The position numbers and the translations under genes are program-made. The notes below the pieces were generated by a model. That model was not told where the DNA came from and made no database searches. It worked only from the letters and a program-made list of their open reading frames with translations. A DNA stretch of 64,000 nt from contig NZ_FOTP01000005.1 in NCBI RefSeq assembly GCF_900114605.1, positions 62,001 to 126,000 on the forward strand, read 5' to 3'. Shown piece by piece: positions 35,322 through 44,338 of this stretch. The stretch's first letter is position 1, and every line of letters begins with the position of its first letter. The DNA comes from Bradyrhizobium sp. NFR13 (GTDB taxonomy: Bacteria; Pseudomonadota; Alphaproteobacteria; Rhizobiales; Xanthobacteraceae).

Positions 35322-36944
35322 ATGAGAATTACTAGTTCAGCCCTGTTGGCCTTGGCCGCCAGCGCATGGTGTTGTGTCCTGTTCCTGAGCGCCCGGGCGA
35401 CTTCGTCCGCTTTCGTGTTCGGCGACGAGGCCGGCTATTTCTTGCCCATCATCTTTGGGACATCGCCGGCAAATTACCAGAAATGGGGAGCCGTGATGGA
35501 GTATCCGGCCTACCTCTACTTCTGGCTCTATTCATTCCTGCCGCGCGAGAATCTTCATCTGTGGATCAAGGCGCTGAACGCCATCTTTATCGCGGCGGCG
35601 GCGGCGCCGGCCTATCTGATCGCGAAGCGCTTTATGACGGGGACGGCGGCACTGTTGTTCGCCTGCTTCGTCATCGCAATGCCGATCGCGTCATTCGTGC
35701 GCTATGTAATGCCGGAACCGATGTATTTTTTCGGGTTCTGGTTCGCACTATGGGTGATCTGGCGTGCGCTGGACTGGTCTCCATTTGCCGCCGTGATTGC
35801 CGGCGGTGTGGTGTTCGGCTTGCTGGCGCTGGTCAAGCCGCACGCGGTTGCATTGGCGGTTGCGCTGTCGCTGTTTCTTGCGTTGAGACAGTTGAATCTC
35901 CGAGGCGTCTTGGCCGCCATCGTGCAATTTGGCCTGTTCCTGCTCGTGCACGCCGGCGTTGGCTATTTGCTCACGGGACATCCCGTCTGGTCGCTCTCGA
36001 GTGGGTCTTATGCCGGAACGATGCAAACACGCGTCGACGTTTTGGCAGCGCTGATCAACATGGCGGGCCATAGCGCGGCGCTCGCGACGCTGCTGGGACC
36101 GCTCGTGATCGTGCCCGTTGTCGTCTGGTGGCGCGATCGGTCGGGCGCGATGGGGCAGTTCAGCCTGCTCGCTATATGCCTTCTTTTGGCGATGCTCGCC
36201 ATGACCGTTTATTTCTCGCAGGGCGTCTACCAGATCGCGCCGGCAACCGAGCGGATTACGCGCCTCCACGGCCGCTATTATCTGTATGCGTTCCCACTGT
36301 TTTTGCTGATCGGAGCGGTTGCGCTGTATCGCAATCCAGCGGCGCCCATCTCCGCGAAGATGTGGCCAATGGCATTTTTGATCGCGTCGCCGCTGTGCGG
36401 CGCAGCGATCCTGCTGTTCTACGAGGTCGGCCCGGTCGATTTCCCCGATCTCGCTTTGTGGGGTGGGCGCTATTTGCTGCCGGTTTCGATTGCCTTCATC
36501 GGGCTACAGGCAGGGCTCGCGATCTATGGCTGGTTTTACGCGAGTGCACGGCGGCTTGTTGCGATCTCATGTGCCGTGTTCGTGTTGTTCGCATTGGCGA
36601 CGACCTGCGCATTCGTCCTTGCTGCGCCTCTGACTCTGGCCCGGAAGCCATTCGATGCAGCGTTCCTCAATGCGCCTCCGACGAGCCAGTTGGGCCAACT
36701 GATCGGCCGATCCGACGGTGTTGTGATTGGCCGGGAGTCGAAGGCGGATGAACTCGCCCGGGCTTTGTTCTATCTGAAGTCGCTTAGCCAGGGTCGGTTT
36801 GCGCCATCTCACGATCGGTTCGATGACACAAACCTGTCGGACGGTATCAAGTGGGCGCTTGTGTTGCCTGGCGTTAAATATCTCGGCACGCAGCGAGTGG
36901 TGACCGAAGGAGAATTTGCTGTGGTGTGGCGGGACGCGAGATAG
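35322..36944 (+). CDS. PMT/ArnT-like (GT39/GT83) membrane glycosyltransferase
   Basis: A 540-residue protein with about 11-12 membrane segments and the GT-C layout of ArnT-type enzymes. The first periplasmic loop has VFGDEAGYFLPI, where the acidic DE pair is the expected catalytic/metal site. These enzymes transfer a sugar from a polyprenyl phosphate donor to lipid A, a protein or a glycan in the periplasm. The start is taken at ATG 35322 (MRITSSALLALA), whose first segment follows directly; an in-frame GTG at 35295 adds nine residues. It lies in the O-antigen locus, so polysaccharide decoration is more likely than protein glycosylation. Confidence 0.78.
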   Translation: MRITSSALLALAASAWCCVLFLSARATSSAFVFGDEAGYFLPIIFGTSPANYQKWGAVMEYPAYLYFWLYSFLPRENLHLWIKALNAIFIAAAAAPAYLIAKRFMTGTAALLFACFVIAMPIASFVRYVMPEPMYFFGFWFALWVIWRALDWSPFAAVIAGGVVFGLLALVKPHAVALAVALSLFLALRQLNLRGVLAAIVQFGLFLLVHAGVGYLLTGHPVWSLSSGSYAGTMQTRVDVLAALINMAGHSAALATLLGPLVIVPVVVWWRDRSGAMGQFSLLAICLLLAMLAMTVYFSQGVYQIAPATERITRLHGRYYLYAFPLFLLIGAVALYRNPAAPISAKMWPMAFLIASPLCGAAILLFYEVGPVDFPDLALWGGRYLLPVSIAFIGLQAGLAIYGWFYASARRLVAISCAVFVLFALATTCAFVLAAPLTLARKPFDAAFLNAPPTSQLGQLIGRSDGVVIGRESKADELARALFYLKSLSQGRFAPSHDRFDDTNLSDGIKWALVLPGVKYLGTQRVVTEGEFAVVWRDAR

Positions 36945-36999
36945 TCTCTCGCGCCGCCGCGACATCCTTCAGAGCCGTGCGGTATCCGGGCAAATACTT

Positions 37000-38253
37000 T
37001 CAACTGGACGCGCGTGAGAAGCGTATGGGCAAATCGCATTCCACCTTGATTCTTCCGCGCGAAATGCAGCGCGCCTGAATGCCGAATTCGAGATCCTTCA
37101 GAGTGAAGGCGAGGCTTACCTGACCCGCCGCAGCTTGAATATCCTGGCCTGAATAGTCTTGCGCCACGATGACGCGTCCCTGGTCTCCGAGAATGTCGCA
37201 TCGGACGGCGTTGCCGGAGTCTGTCGGGTCAGACACCCGGAGATGAAACGATGCAGTGTAGTCGCCGCTCTCCAAAGGCATATAAGGGCCATAGACCATC
37301 ACGCCGCTGGTACCGGCGGGGCACTGGATGGCCTCCTGATCGCCAACTTGCACACGGTCGCCTGCGAGAGACAGATATCTGCGCTGACGTTCCGGCCATG
37401 CAGCGGCGAAAATCCGATCCATCTCGGCCTTGAGTTCTGTCGGGCGCGGCTCCGAGGCCTTGCGTGCCTCAAGCCACCAGATGAACGAATTGTCGGGATC
37501 GTTCTCGGCCGTTAGGAGACGTTCGGCATAGGTGAAATCCGGATCCACGATTGCCGGATCAAGCGGCAGCATCCGGCCAGTTCGGGGATCGCGACAAAGC
37601 CATATGCCCTTAACCGTGGTCACCTCGAAACCGGCCAGTTCTGCGAGTCTGCGGGCTTCCGCCGGTGTCACCTCGACGGTGTGCTCCGGATGACTCCATA
37701 CGAGCGGCTCTGTGATGAGGCGGTTGGGACTGTCGACAATCAAAAGTCCTCCCTGTTTCAGAACGCGATGACTTTCCAGGAAGAACCCGACCACATCCTG
37801 CGGCCATAGATGTTCAAGATTCTCTCCGGAAAACACAACGTCACAGGTCGCGTTCGCCACTGCGTTCATATCGCCGGCGGTGTTTGCGATCCACTCGACA
37901 TTGGCTGGCAGGTCTGCCGGCTTCGGGCTATAGAATTCAATGCCGATATGCCGACCCTGATGGCCGGTCCGCGCTTCGATCCAGTCGAAGTACCATCGCC
38001 CGGCGCATCCGGCACTCAACATCGTTCCTGAGAACTGCGGCAACTGCCGAAGTCTCGCAGAGCGCGAATCGTGCAGCGTGTAATTGATATCCGGAAGTTT
38101 GGTATCGACAGGCGGCTTTCCCGAACTGCTGCTTTTTGCGGCCACAAAAGCATCGATACGATCGCGGAGTGCGATGAGCTTGGCCTTTGCCAGCCGTAAT
38201 ATTTTGAGACGGATGGTACGTGCGACGGCCTGGAGACGAAAGATCAAGCTCAT
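37000..38253 (-). CDS. SAM methyltransferase fused to a C-terminal beta-rich domain
   Basis: A 417-residue protein. Residues about 75-240 form a class I methyltransferase: MLSAGCAGRWYFDWIEA (SAM site), IGIEFYSPKPADLP, VVFSGENLEHLWPQDVVGF and QGGLLIVDSPN. Residues about 280-417 look like a beta-sandwich: alternating strands such as GVMVYGPYMPLESGDYTASFHL and GQVSLAFTLKDLEFGIQARC in pieces, as in carbohydrate-binding modules. The N-terminal 70 residues are helical and basic. Plausible as a methyltransferase that recognises a glycan chain, for example at its end (inference). ATG 38253 preferred over an upstream in-frame start at 38277. Confidence 0.75.
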   Translation of the reverse strand: MSLIFRLQAVARTIRLKILRLAKAKLIALRDRIDAFVAAKSSSSGKPPVDTKLPDINYTLHDSRSARLRQLPQFSGTMLSAGCAGRWYFDWIEARTGHQGRHIGIEFYSPKPADLPANVEWIANTAGDMNAVANATCDVVFSGENLEHLWPQDVVGFFLESHRVLKQGGLLIVDSPNRLITEPLVWSHPEHTVEVTPAEARRLAELAGFEVTTVKGIWLCRDPRTGRMLPLDPAIVDPDFTYAERLLTAENDPDNSFIWWLEARKASEPRPTELKAEMDRIFAAAWPERQRRYLSLAGDRVQVGDQEAIQCPAGTSGVMVYGPYMPLESGDYTASFHLRVSDPTDSGNAVRCDILGDQGRVIVAQDYSGQDIQAAAGQVSLAFTLKDLEFGIQARCISRGRIKVECDLPIRFSRASS

Positions 38254-38435
38254 GGGGTTATTACCGTGTGGGTCCAAAGTGAAGGGCGGCTTCCTGAAGG
38301 TGCCTTTTATCTCTCGAGCGGGGCTGATAGTTTGAGCGAAGCCACGACGTTGACACGAAATAGATGCATGAGGTCAATGGCCCGTTCACTTCGAGCGGGT
38401 TTATTCGAGTTCATCTGGAAAGGCCTAGGATCGAA

Positions 38436-39596
38436 ATGGCTGATGCTGGCAGCACCGCAGGAGAGACACGCACTCACCTACACGGTATCGTTGAAACGTT
38501 GAAGTCCCAGATAGTTACTTATGCTCTGCCGTTGTGGTCCTCCGAAGGGTGGGATTTCCGAGCCGGCGGCTTTATCGAAAAGCTCGATGCTGTTGGTCGG
38601 GCTGACGCGGACGCCCCCCGCCGCGTCCGTGTCCAAGCCCGCCAGATTTACTGCTTCGCGAAGGCCGCGCAGCTTGGCTGGTATCCGCAGGGCGCCGAGA
38701 TCGCGCGCAAAGGCCTCGATTATATGCTCGCGAAGGCGAAGGCGCCGGATGGCAAGCCGGGCTTCGTGCATATTCTCGCGCCCGATGGTTCGGTGCTGAA
38801 TCCGCTGCGTGACACCTATGACCACGCTTTCGTCCTGCTGGCACTGGCGACGGTCTATCAGATGGATCGCGATGCAAAGGTGCGCGCCGAGATCGACGAA
38901 TTGATGCAGTTCATCGATACGCAGTTGCGTTCGCCCGACGGCGGTTATCTCGAGGGTGTGCCGGCTTCGATGCCGCGTCGGCAGAATCCGCAGATGCATC
39001 TGCTGGAGGCCTTCATCGCTGCCTTTGACGCGACCCATGATCAGGCATTTCAGGCGCGGGCCGGTGATCTGTTCGGTCTGTTCTCGTCGAATCTGTTCGA
39101 TGCAAAGAAGGGCGTACTCGGCGAATATTTCGAACAGGACTGGTCGCGGATCGAGCCGGTCAGCGTCGAGCCCGGCCATCAGGCAGAATGGGTCTGGCTG
39201 CTCAAGGGATTCGAACGCATCACCGGCTGCCCGACCGGCAAGCAACGTGCCGCGTTGCTCGAATCCGCGCTGCGCTATCGCGATGCCACCGGCTGTCTGG
39301 TGGACGAAGGCGACGCCCAAGGCAATATCGTCAAGGCAACACGGCGCTGCTGGCCGCAGACCGAGATCATCAAGGCCTTTGTCGCGCAGGCGGAGTCAGG
39401 GGTCCAGGGCGCGGCCGAGGAGGCACGCGCGGCGCTGACGCGGCTGGACAAATATTATCTGCAGCATCCCGTCAAAGGCGGCTGGTACGATCAGTTCGAC
39501 GGTGAGGGACGCTCGCTGGTGGATGCGATCCCGGCGTCATCCTTCTATCATATTCTATGCGCGGTCGCCGAAGCCGAACGGGTGCTTGGCGCCTGA
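38436..39596 (+). CDS. AGE family epimerase/isomerase (mannose-6-phosphate isomerase-like)
   Basis: A 386-residue (alpha/alpha)6-barrel protein of the N-acylglucosamine 2-epimerase family. Landmarks: RVRVQARQIYCFAKAA, RDTYDHAFVLLALA with the conserved His, VEPGHQAEWVWLLKGF with the catalytic His, and RRCWPQTEIIKAFVAQ. Members interconvert aldoses and ketoses or epimerise at C2; in O-antigen and alginate loci they often supply mannose 6-phosphate. Here that would feed the GDP-mannose needed by gmd (inference). ATG 38436 (MADAGSTAG) is chosen over the ATG at 38364 since AGGA precedes it. Divergent from the methyltransferase fusion. Confidence 0.85.
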   Translation: MADAGSTAGETRTHLHGIVETLKSQIVTYALPLWSSEGWDFRAGGFIEKLDAVGRADADAPRRVRVQARQIYCFAKAAQLGWYPQGAEIARKGLDYMLAKAKAPDGKPGFVHILAPDGSVLNPLRDTYDHAFVLLALATVYQMDRDAKVRAEIDELMQFIDTQLRSPDGGYLEGVPASMPRRQNPQMHLLEAFIAAFDATHDQAFQARAGDLFGLFSSNLFDAKKGVLGEYFEQDWSRIEPVSVEPGHQAEWVWLLKGFERITGCPTGKQRAALLESALRYRDATGCLVDEGDAQGNIVKATRRCWPQTEIIKAFVAQAESGVQGAAEEARAALTRLDKYYLQHPVKGGWYDQFDGEGRSLVDAIPASSFYHILCAVAEAERVLGA

Positions 39597-39609
39597 CGGC
39601 CTGCGCGAT

Positions 39610-40095
39610 CTAGCGGATGGCTTCGTTCCGATCCGTCGGCTTGGTCCGAAACACCACGAAATGCGACATCGTGAAATTCACGATGAAGCTGACCAAAATG
39701 GCCAGAAGCTTGGCGGCATAGACCGGCATGAAATGCGACAGCACCACGAGCGTGGTGGTGGTCGCGATCACGCCTAATATGCCCGAGGCAACGAAGCTGA
39801 GATAATCCTTCCGGCGCAGCACGCGGCCGGATTCGGCGCGGAACGTGATCATGGTGTTCATCACGTAGGAACACGATACGGCCACCAGCCACGCTATGAC
39901 ATTGGCGGGCACCAGCGGCAGCTGCAGCACCTGATAGGCGAGGGTGAAGACACCGAGATCGATGACGGTGTTGCCGAGACCGATCACGCCGAAGCTGATG
40001 ATCTTCGACACTGTGGGGCGCGACAGCCAGGTCTCGACAATTTGTGGTAAAATCAGTCTCACGGAAGCAGGCATCCTCGATCTGGGCGGCTGCAT
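39610..40095 (-). CDS. GtrA family membrane protein
   Basis: A 161-residue GtrA-like protein with four membrane segments: IISFGVIGLGNTVIDLGVFT, NVIAWLVAVSCSYVMNTMIT, YLSFVASGILGVIATTTTLV and LLAILVSFIVNFTMSHFVVF. This is the second GtrA in the window; it has no adjacent gtrB partner. The nearest membrane glycosyltransferase on offer is the ArnT-like one at 35322. Probable flippase for a polyprenyl-phosphate sugar. ATG 40095 (MQPPRSRM) is used; ATG 40074 is a close alternative. It converges with the AGE gene, 13 bases apart. Confidence 0.85.
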   Translation of the reverse strand: MQPPRSRMPASVRLILPQIVETWLSRPTVSKIISFGVIGLGNTVIDLGVFTLAYQVLQLPLVPANVIAWLVAVSCSYVMNTMITFRAESGRVLRRKDYLSFVASGILGVIATTTTLVVLSHFMPVYAAKLLAILVSFIVNFTMSHFVVFRTKPTDRNEAIR

Positions 40096-40153
40096 AGCAG
40101 GATCGCCCGGGGAAGTCCGGCTTTTTATGATGCGCCGCGGCGGTCCTGCGCGG

Positions 40154-41383
40154 TCAGTTCCCGCGCTCGTCCGCGATGATCTTGCCGTCATTAGGGAGGG
40201 AGGCCGGCGCCACCAGCTCCACGGCCCCACCGAGCTTGCTCACGGCCCTGAGCGTGGTCGTGACGGCCTCCTGCAGGCCGGGCTTGTCCTGGGCCGCCGC
40301 TTCGGCTTTCAGCACCATGGCGTCATTTTCACCGTCCCTGGACACGACCAGCCGTAGCCGGCCGAGTTCCGGGTGCCGCTTGCCGATTTCGGCGACCTGT
40401 TCGGGCCGCACGAACATGCCCTTGACCTTGGTGGCCTGGTCGGCGCGGCCCATCCAGCCCTTGATGCGCATATTGCTCCGGCCGCAGGCGCTGGGGCCGG
40501 GCAAGGCGGCCGTCAGGTCGCCCAGAGCCAGCCGGATCCACGGGTGATGCGGATCCAGCGACGTCACCACGATCTCGCCGACATCGCCCTCGGCCACGGG
40601 GTCGCCTGTCCCGGGGGTCACGATTTCCAGGATCAGGTCCTCGTTGACGATCAGGCCATCGCGGGCAGTGCTCTCATAGGCGATGAAGCCCAGATCGGCT
40701 GTGGCGAAGGCCTGATAGGCGTCGACACCGCGGGAGGCGATTTCGGCTTGCAACGATGGCGGGAAGGCTGCGCCGGACACCATGGCGCGCTTGATCGAGG
40801 AAATGTCGCGCTGGGCGGCGTTGCCGGCATCGAGCAGGATCTTCAGGAAATCCGGCGTGCCGCTATAGGCTGATGGACGATAGGCCTCGATCAGTTCGAG
40901 TTGTTGTTCGGTATTACCCGGGCCGGCGGGGATCACGGCGCAGCCGAGTGCCCGTGCCGCGCCGTCGAAGATGAAGCCGCCGGGGGTCAGGTGGTAGCTG
41001 AAAGTATTCAGCACCACGTCGCCCGCGCGGAAACCTGCGGCATAGAGTGCCCGCGCGCCACGCCAGGGATCGGCCTGTTTCGACTCCGGCTCGAAAATGG
41101 GGCCCGGCGAGGTGAACAACCGGCCGAACGAGCCGGTCGCGCCTGACACGAAGCCGCCGAACGGTGGGTTGGCCTTGTGCAGGGCCGGCAGGTCGGATTT
41201 GCGCAGCACCGGCAATTGCGCCAGCGCCGCGCGGTTGATAACAGCCGCGGGATCGATGCCCTTGAGATGCTCCGCATAAGCGGGCGCCTGCATGGCGTGG
41301 CGCAGCACATCCGGCAGGCGCGAAAACAGATTGGCCTGACGCTGCGACGGATCGCAATTTTCGAGTGTGTCGAAGTGGCGCAT
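40154..41383 (-). CDS. PaaK-like AMP-forming ligase family protein
   Basis: A 409-residue adenylate-forming protein of the phenylacetate-CoA ligase family. Visible: the ATP-binding loop in the variant form SGATGSFGRLFTSPGPIFEP, YHLTPGGFIFDGAARALGC, YSGTPDFLKILLDA, and the C-terminal hinge GRADQATKVKGMFVRPEQV. The family activates aromatic or other carboxylic acids as CoA thioesters. The canonical TE dipeptide of the adenylate-binding motif appears as ATADLG, so substrate or activity may differ from PaaK. No other phenylacetate genes are nearby. Length normal for the family (about 400-440). Confidence 0.85.
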   Translation of the reverse strand: MRHFDTLENCDPSQRQANLFSRLPDVLRHAMQAPAYAEHLKGIDPAAVINRAALAQLPVLRKSDLPALHKANPPFGGFVSGATGSFGRLFTSPGPIFEPESKQADPWRGARALYAAGFRAGDVVLNTFSYHLTPGGFIFDGAARALGCAVIPAGPGNTEQQLELIEAYRPSAYSGTPDFLKILLDAGNAAQRDISSIKRAMVSGAAFPPSLQAEIASRGVDAYQAFATADLGFIAYESTARDGLIVNEDLILEIVTPGTGDPVAEGDVGEIVVTSLDPHHPWIRLALGDLTAALPGPSACGRSNMRIKGWMGRADQATKVKGMFVRPEQVAEIGKRHPELGRLRLVVSRDGENDAMVLKAEAAAQDKPGLQEAVTTTLRAVSKLGGAVELVAPASLPNDGKIIADERGN

Positions 41384-41456
41384 CTGGGTGTGTCCTGGTG
41401 GTTTGGCGTCGTCGCGGTTGTTCCGGTAGCCTGTGGCGCCGTGCTAGTGGGAAATC

Positions 41457-42083
41457 ATGTTGTCAGAACGTATCGTCCAATGGCTCGAAAGCTTCGGCCA
41501 ACTCGATCTTCCTGCTGCCGTTGTGCTCGCCGCATTGGTTGTTGGCTCTTCGTTTTTGCCGGTCCCGCGAACATTCATCGTGCTCGGCGCCGGTGCTGCA
41601 TTCGGTTTGCGCTCTCTCGTCGTCATTCTTCCAGTCGCCGCGGCTGCATCCGCTCTGGCCTTCATGCTGGCGCGCTCTGTTCTGCGCGGTTGGGTGGAAC
41701 GGCAGACCGAGAAACGCGCGGCCTGGCGTCTCATTGCCCGGGCCGTCGATGACGAGGGCTGGCGCATTGTCGCACTGATGCGGTTCGGCGGACCGTTGCC
41801 CAACTCGGTGCAGAATTATCTGTTTGGTTTGACAAATATCGGACTGCTCCCGTTTGCCCTGGTCACGTTCCTGTTCACGCTGCCGCAGATCGTGCTTTAC
41901 GTGTATCTCGGTGCGTCCGGACGGGCGTTGTTGCTTGATGATGGACCAATGCCGCTCAACCGTGTGCTGATTGCCATGACCCTGGTCATTGTGCTCGTCA
42001 TCCTGTTGCTGGTGGCGCGCCGCATTCGCGCGATCCTTGCGTGCAAGACCGGCGTCATGACGGCAGAGTCTGCCAGCAGCTAA
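41457..42083 (+). CDS. VTT (SNARE-associated/TVP38) domain membrane protein
   Basis: A 208-residue inner-membrane protein of the DedA/TMEM64/VTT group with about five hydrophobic segments. The core motif FGGPLPNSVQNYLFGLTNIG, with the conserved re-entrant Pro and Asn, is clear, followed by FALVTFLFTLPQIVLYVYLG. VTT proteins are linked to phospholipid scrambling and polyprenyl-phosphate recycling; the precise role here is unknown. Start at ATG 41457. The TAA stop overlaps the stop of the convergent livF gene (42080-42083). Confidence 0.85.
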   Translation: MLSERIVQWLESFGQLDLPAAVVLAALVVGSSFLPVPRTFIVLGAGAAFGLRSLVVILPVAAAASALAFMLARSVLRGWVERQTEKRAAWRLIARAVDDEGWRIVALMRFGGPLPNSVQNYLFGLTNIGLLPFALVTFLFTLPQIVLYVYLGASGRALLLDDGPMPLNRVLIAMTLVIVLVILLLVARRIRAILACKTGVMTAESASS

Positions 42084-42919
42084 AGCCATCGCTTGCGTCG
42101 CTTGAAGCTCTTCAGATTCTTGAAGCTCTTGCGCTGGTCGCCGGCGCCGCCGAGGTAGAATTCCTTCACGTCCTCGTTGTCGCGGAGTTCGTCGGCGGTT
42201 CCGTCGAGCACCACCTTGCCCTGTTCCATGATGTAGCCATGGCTGGCGACGGAGAGTGCCGCGCGGGCATTCTGTTCGACTAGCAGGATGGTGACGCCGA
42301 GATCGCGGTTGATCTTCTTGATGATGGCGAACACTTCTTTCACCAGCAGTGGCGAGAGGCCCATGGACGGCTCGTCCATCAGAATCATTTTCGGCCGCGC
42401 CATCAGTGCACGCCCGATCGCCAGCATCTGCTGCTCGCCGCCGGAGAGATAGCCGGCAAGGCCGGTACGTTCCTTCAGGCGCGGGAAATAATCGAACACC
42501 ATGTCGATATCGGAGGCGACCTCGTTGTCGCGCCGGGTGAAGGCGCCGAGGCGGAGGTTTTCCAGCGAGGTCATGTCGGACACGATGCGGCGGCCTTCCA
42601 TCACCTGGAAGATGCCGCGGCGGACGATCTTGTCGGGATCGATGCCGTCGATGCGCGCGCCATCGAACAGGATCTCGCCGCGCGTGACTTCGCCGTCCTC
42701 GGTTTTCAACAGACCGGAGATCGCCTTCAATGTGGTCGACTTGCCGGCACCGTTGGCGCCGAGCAGCGCGACGATCGCGCCCTTCGGCACCTCCATGCTC
42801 AACCCGCGCAGCACGAGGATCACGTCGTCATAGACGACCTCGATGTTACGGACGTCGAGCAGGGGGGCAGTGGCGGGCGTCACTGCTGGTCGCGTGCCGG
42901 TGTCGATGGTTGGCTGCAC
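42080..42919 (-). CDS. livF: HAAT ABC transporter ATP-binding protein (LivF type), cassette 1
   Basis: A 279-residue ATPase of the LivF group. Walker A GANGAGKST, signature LSGGEQQMLAIGRAL, Walker B MILMDEPSMGLSP and the switch His region are intact. An extra N-terminal stretch of about 20 residues and a basic C-terminal tail (KSFKNLKSFKRRKRWL) are unusual for LivF (about 235 residues). Last gene of the minus-strand cassette, separated from the binding-protein gene by a strong hairpin. It pairs with livG at 48248. Substrate is likely a carboxylate or amino acid. Confidence 0.93.
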   Translation of the reverse strand: MQPTIDTGTRPAVTPATAPLLDVRNIEVVYDDVILVLRGLSMEVPKGAIVALLGANGAGKSTTLKAISGLLKTEDGEVTRGEILFDGARIDGIDPDKIVRRGIFQVMEGRRIVSDMTSLENLRLGAFTRRDNEVASDIDMVFDYFPRLKERTGLAGYLSGGEQQMLAIGRALMARPKMILMDEPSMGLSPLLVKEVFAIIKKINRDLGVTILLVEQNARAALSVASHGYIMEQGKVVLDGTADELRDNEDVKEFYLGGAGDQRKSFKNLKSFKRRKRWL

Positions 42920-42941
42920 AGGATGAACTCCGTCTTTCTTA

Positions 42942-42978
42942 TCCCTCCCTCAAGCGGCGAAGCCACTTGAGGGAGGGA
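42942..42978. terminator. Strong hairpin between substrate-binding gene and livF
   Basis: Two 17-base arms (42942-42958 and 42962-42978) pair with one mismatch around a three-base loop GAA; the stem core is CCCTCCCTCAAG / CTTGAGGGAGGG. It lies 19 bases after the stop of the binding-protein gene (minus strand) and 23 bases before the livF start. There is no T-run, so partial termination or protection of the upstream mRNA end is more likely than full termination; this would allow more binding protein than ATPase to be made. Confidence 0.6.
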
Positions 42979-42997
42979 GGCGATTGGTCAGTTCAAA

Positions 42998-44278
42998 CTA
43001 CCACCCATGCCATTCCGGCTTGCGCGGTAGCTCGACTGTCTTGACCTTCTCGAGCTTGATCGTGCCCTTGGCCATCAGGTCGTTGAGATCGCCATCGGTC
43101 GAGCCGGAAACCTTCGAGCGATACAGATCGACCTTGGTGGTCGGGCGGTGATCCTTGTCGGTCCAGGTCGAGGGATTGCAGACGCCTTCCATGCCGGCTG
43201 GCACCCAGTCCTTCTTCTGGTAGAAGCCCTTGGCGACGTTCTCACCGGTGGCGCCGCCGTTCTTCGCGGCCCAGTCCAGCGCTTCCTTCATGTAAAGCGA
43301 GGTGCAGACCGCCGCGACGTAGTGCACCGGGCGATAGATCTTGCCGGACGGGTCGGAGATCTTGGAAATCTCCTGCACCGTCTTCATGCCTGGCGCGTTG
43401 CCGCCCCAGCCCACCGCCGTGCGCAGCGGGAAAATCACGCCGTCGGCAGCATCGCCTGCCGCCTTCGCAGCGTTCTCGTCCATGCCCCACACATTGCTCA
43501 TGAACTGCACGTCGACGCCGGCTGCCTTGCAGGCCTTCATCACCGAAATGTTCGAAGCTGCGGTGTTGCCGAGATAAGCATAGTTGGCGCCGGCGCTCTT
43601 CAGGCTGAGGCACTGTGCGGAGTAGTCGCCGGGCGTCAGTGCGAAGACCAGCGGCGGCAGGACTTCAAAACCGAGTTCGGCAGCGAGCGCTTCACCCGCG
43701 GCCTTGGGCGCGTTGGGGTAGGGATGGTTGGCGCCCATATGGACATATTTCGGCTTGCCCGACTTGCCCTTGGACTTCCAGTCCTCCGCTGCCCAGGTGA
43801 GTTCTGCACGCAGCGCGTCCGAATAGGACGGGCCATAGAAGAAATTATAGGGCGCAGGCTTCGCCTTGCCGCCGGCACCGGTCGGGTCGGTCAGTGCGGC
43901 CGAGTAGGAGCCCGAGATGTCCGGGATCTTGTCCTGCGCGAGGAAACCGGTGAGCGCTTCGGTATCCGCCGTGCCCCAGCCCATGATCGCTGCAACCTTG
44001 TCGGCGCCGGACCACTTCTTGTACAGCGCGATCGCGCGCGGCACTTGATAGCCATAATCGTTGCTATCGAGATTGACCTGCTTGCCGCCGATGCCGCCGT
44101 TCTTGTTGACCCAGGCATAGGTGTCGACCACGCCCTGGCCATAGGGCGTGCCGACGTCGGAAGTGCCGCCGGAGTAGTCGGCGAGATGGCCGACGGCGAT
44201 CTGCGCCTGCGCGCTGGCGGACGCGCCCGCGATGAGAAGGGCAATGGATGCGGACGCAAGATATGATTTCATCGTCAT
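42998..44278 (-). CDS. HAAT ABC transporter periplasmic binding protein, cassette 1
   Basis: A 426-residue secreted solute-binding protein of the Leu/Ile/Val-binding fold. Signal peptide at 1-25: LASASIALLIAGASASAQAQ with cleavage after AQA. The mature start IAVGHLADYSGGTSDVG is typical of the family's first strand; VAAIMGWGTADTEAL and NYAYLGNTAASNISVMKAC outline the ligand cleft. ATG 44278 (MTMKSYLA) is chosen because GGGAGA lies six bases upstream; ATG 44284 overlaps that site. Members of this longer (about 420 residues) subgroup often sit beside acyl-CoA ligase genes, as here, suggesting a carboxylate ligand (inference). Confidence 0.9.
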   Translation of the reverse strand: MTMKSYLASASIALLIAGASASAQAQIAVGHLADYSGGTSDVGTPYGQGVVDTYAWVNKNGGIGGKQVNLDSNDYGYQVPRAIALYKKWSGADKVAAIMGWGTADTEALTGFLAQDKIPDISGSYSAALTDPTGAGGKAKPAPYNFFYGPSYSDALRAELTWAAEDWKSKGKSGKPKYVHMGANHPYPNAPKAAGEALAAELGFEVLPPLVFALTPGDYSAQCLSLKSAGANYAYLGNTAASNISVMKACKAAGVDVQFMSNVWGMDENAAKAAGDAADGVIFPLRTAVGWGGNAPGMKTVQEISKISDPSGKIYRPVHYVAAVCTSLYMKEALDWAAKNGGATGENVAKGFYQKKDWVPAGMEGVCNPSTWTDKDHRPTTKVDLYRSKVSGSTDGDLNDLMAKGTIKLEKVKTVELPRKPEWHGW

Positions 44279-44338
44279 GAGCATTCTCCCGTTGGTTTTT
44301 ATGTTTTGTCGTCTCGTCCAGTCTGTCCCGTTCCAGCG

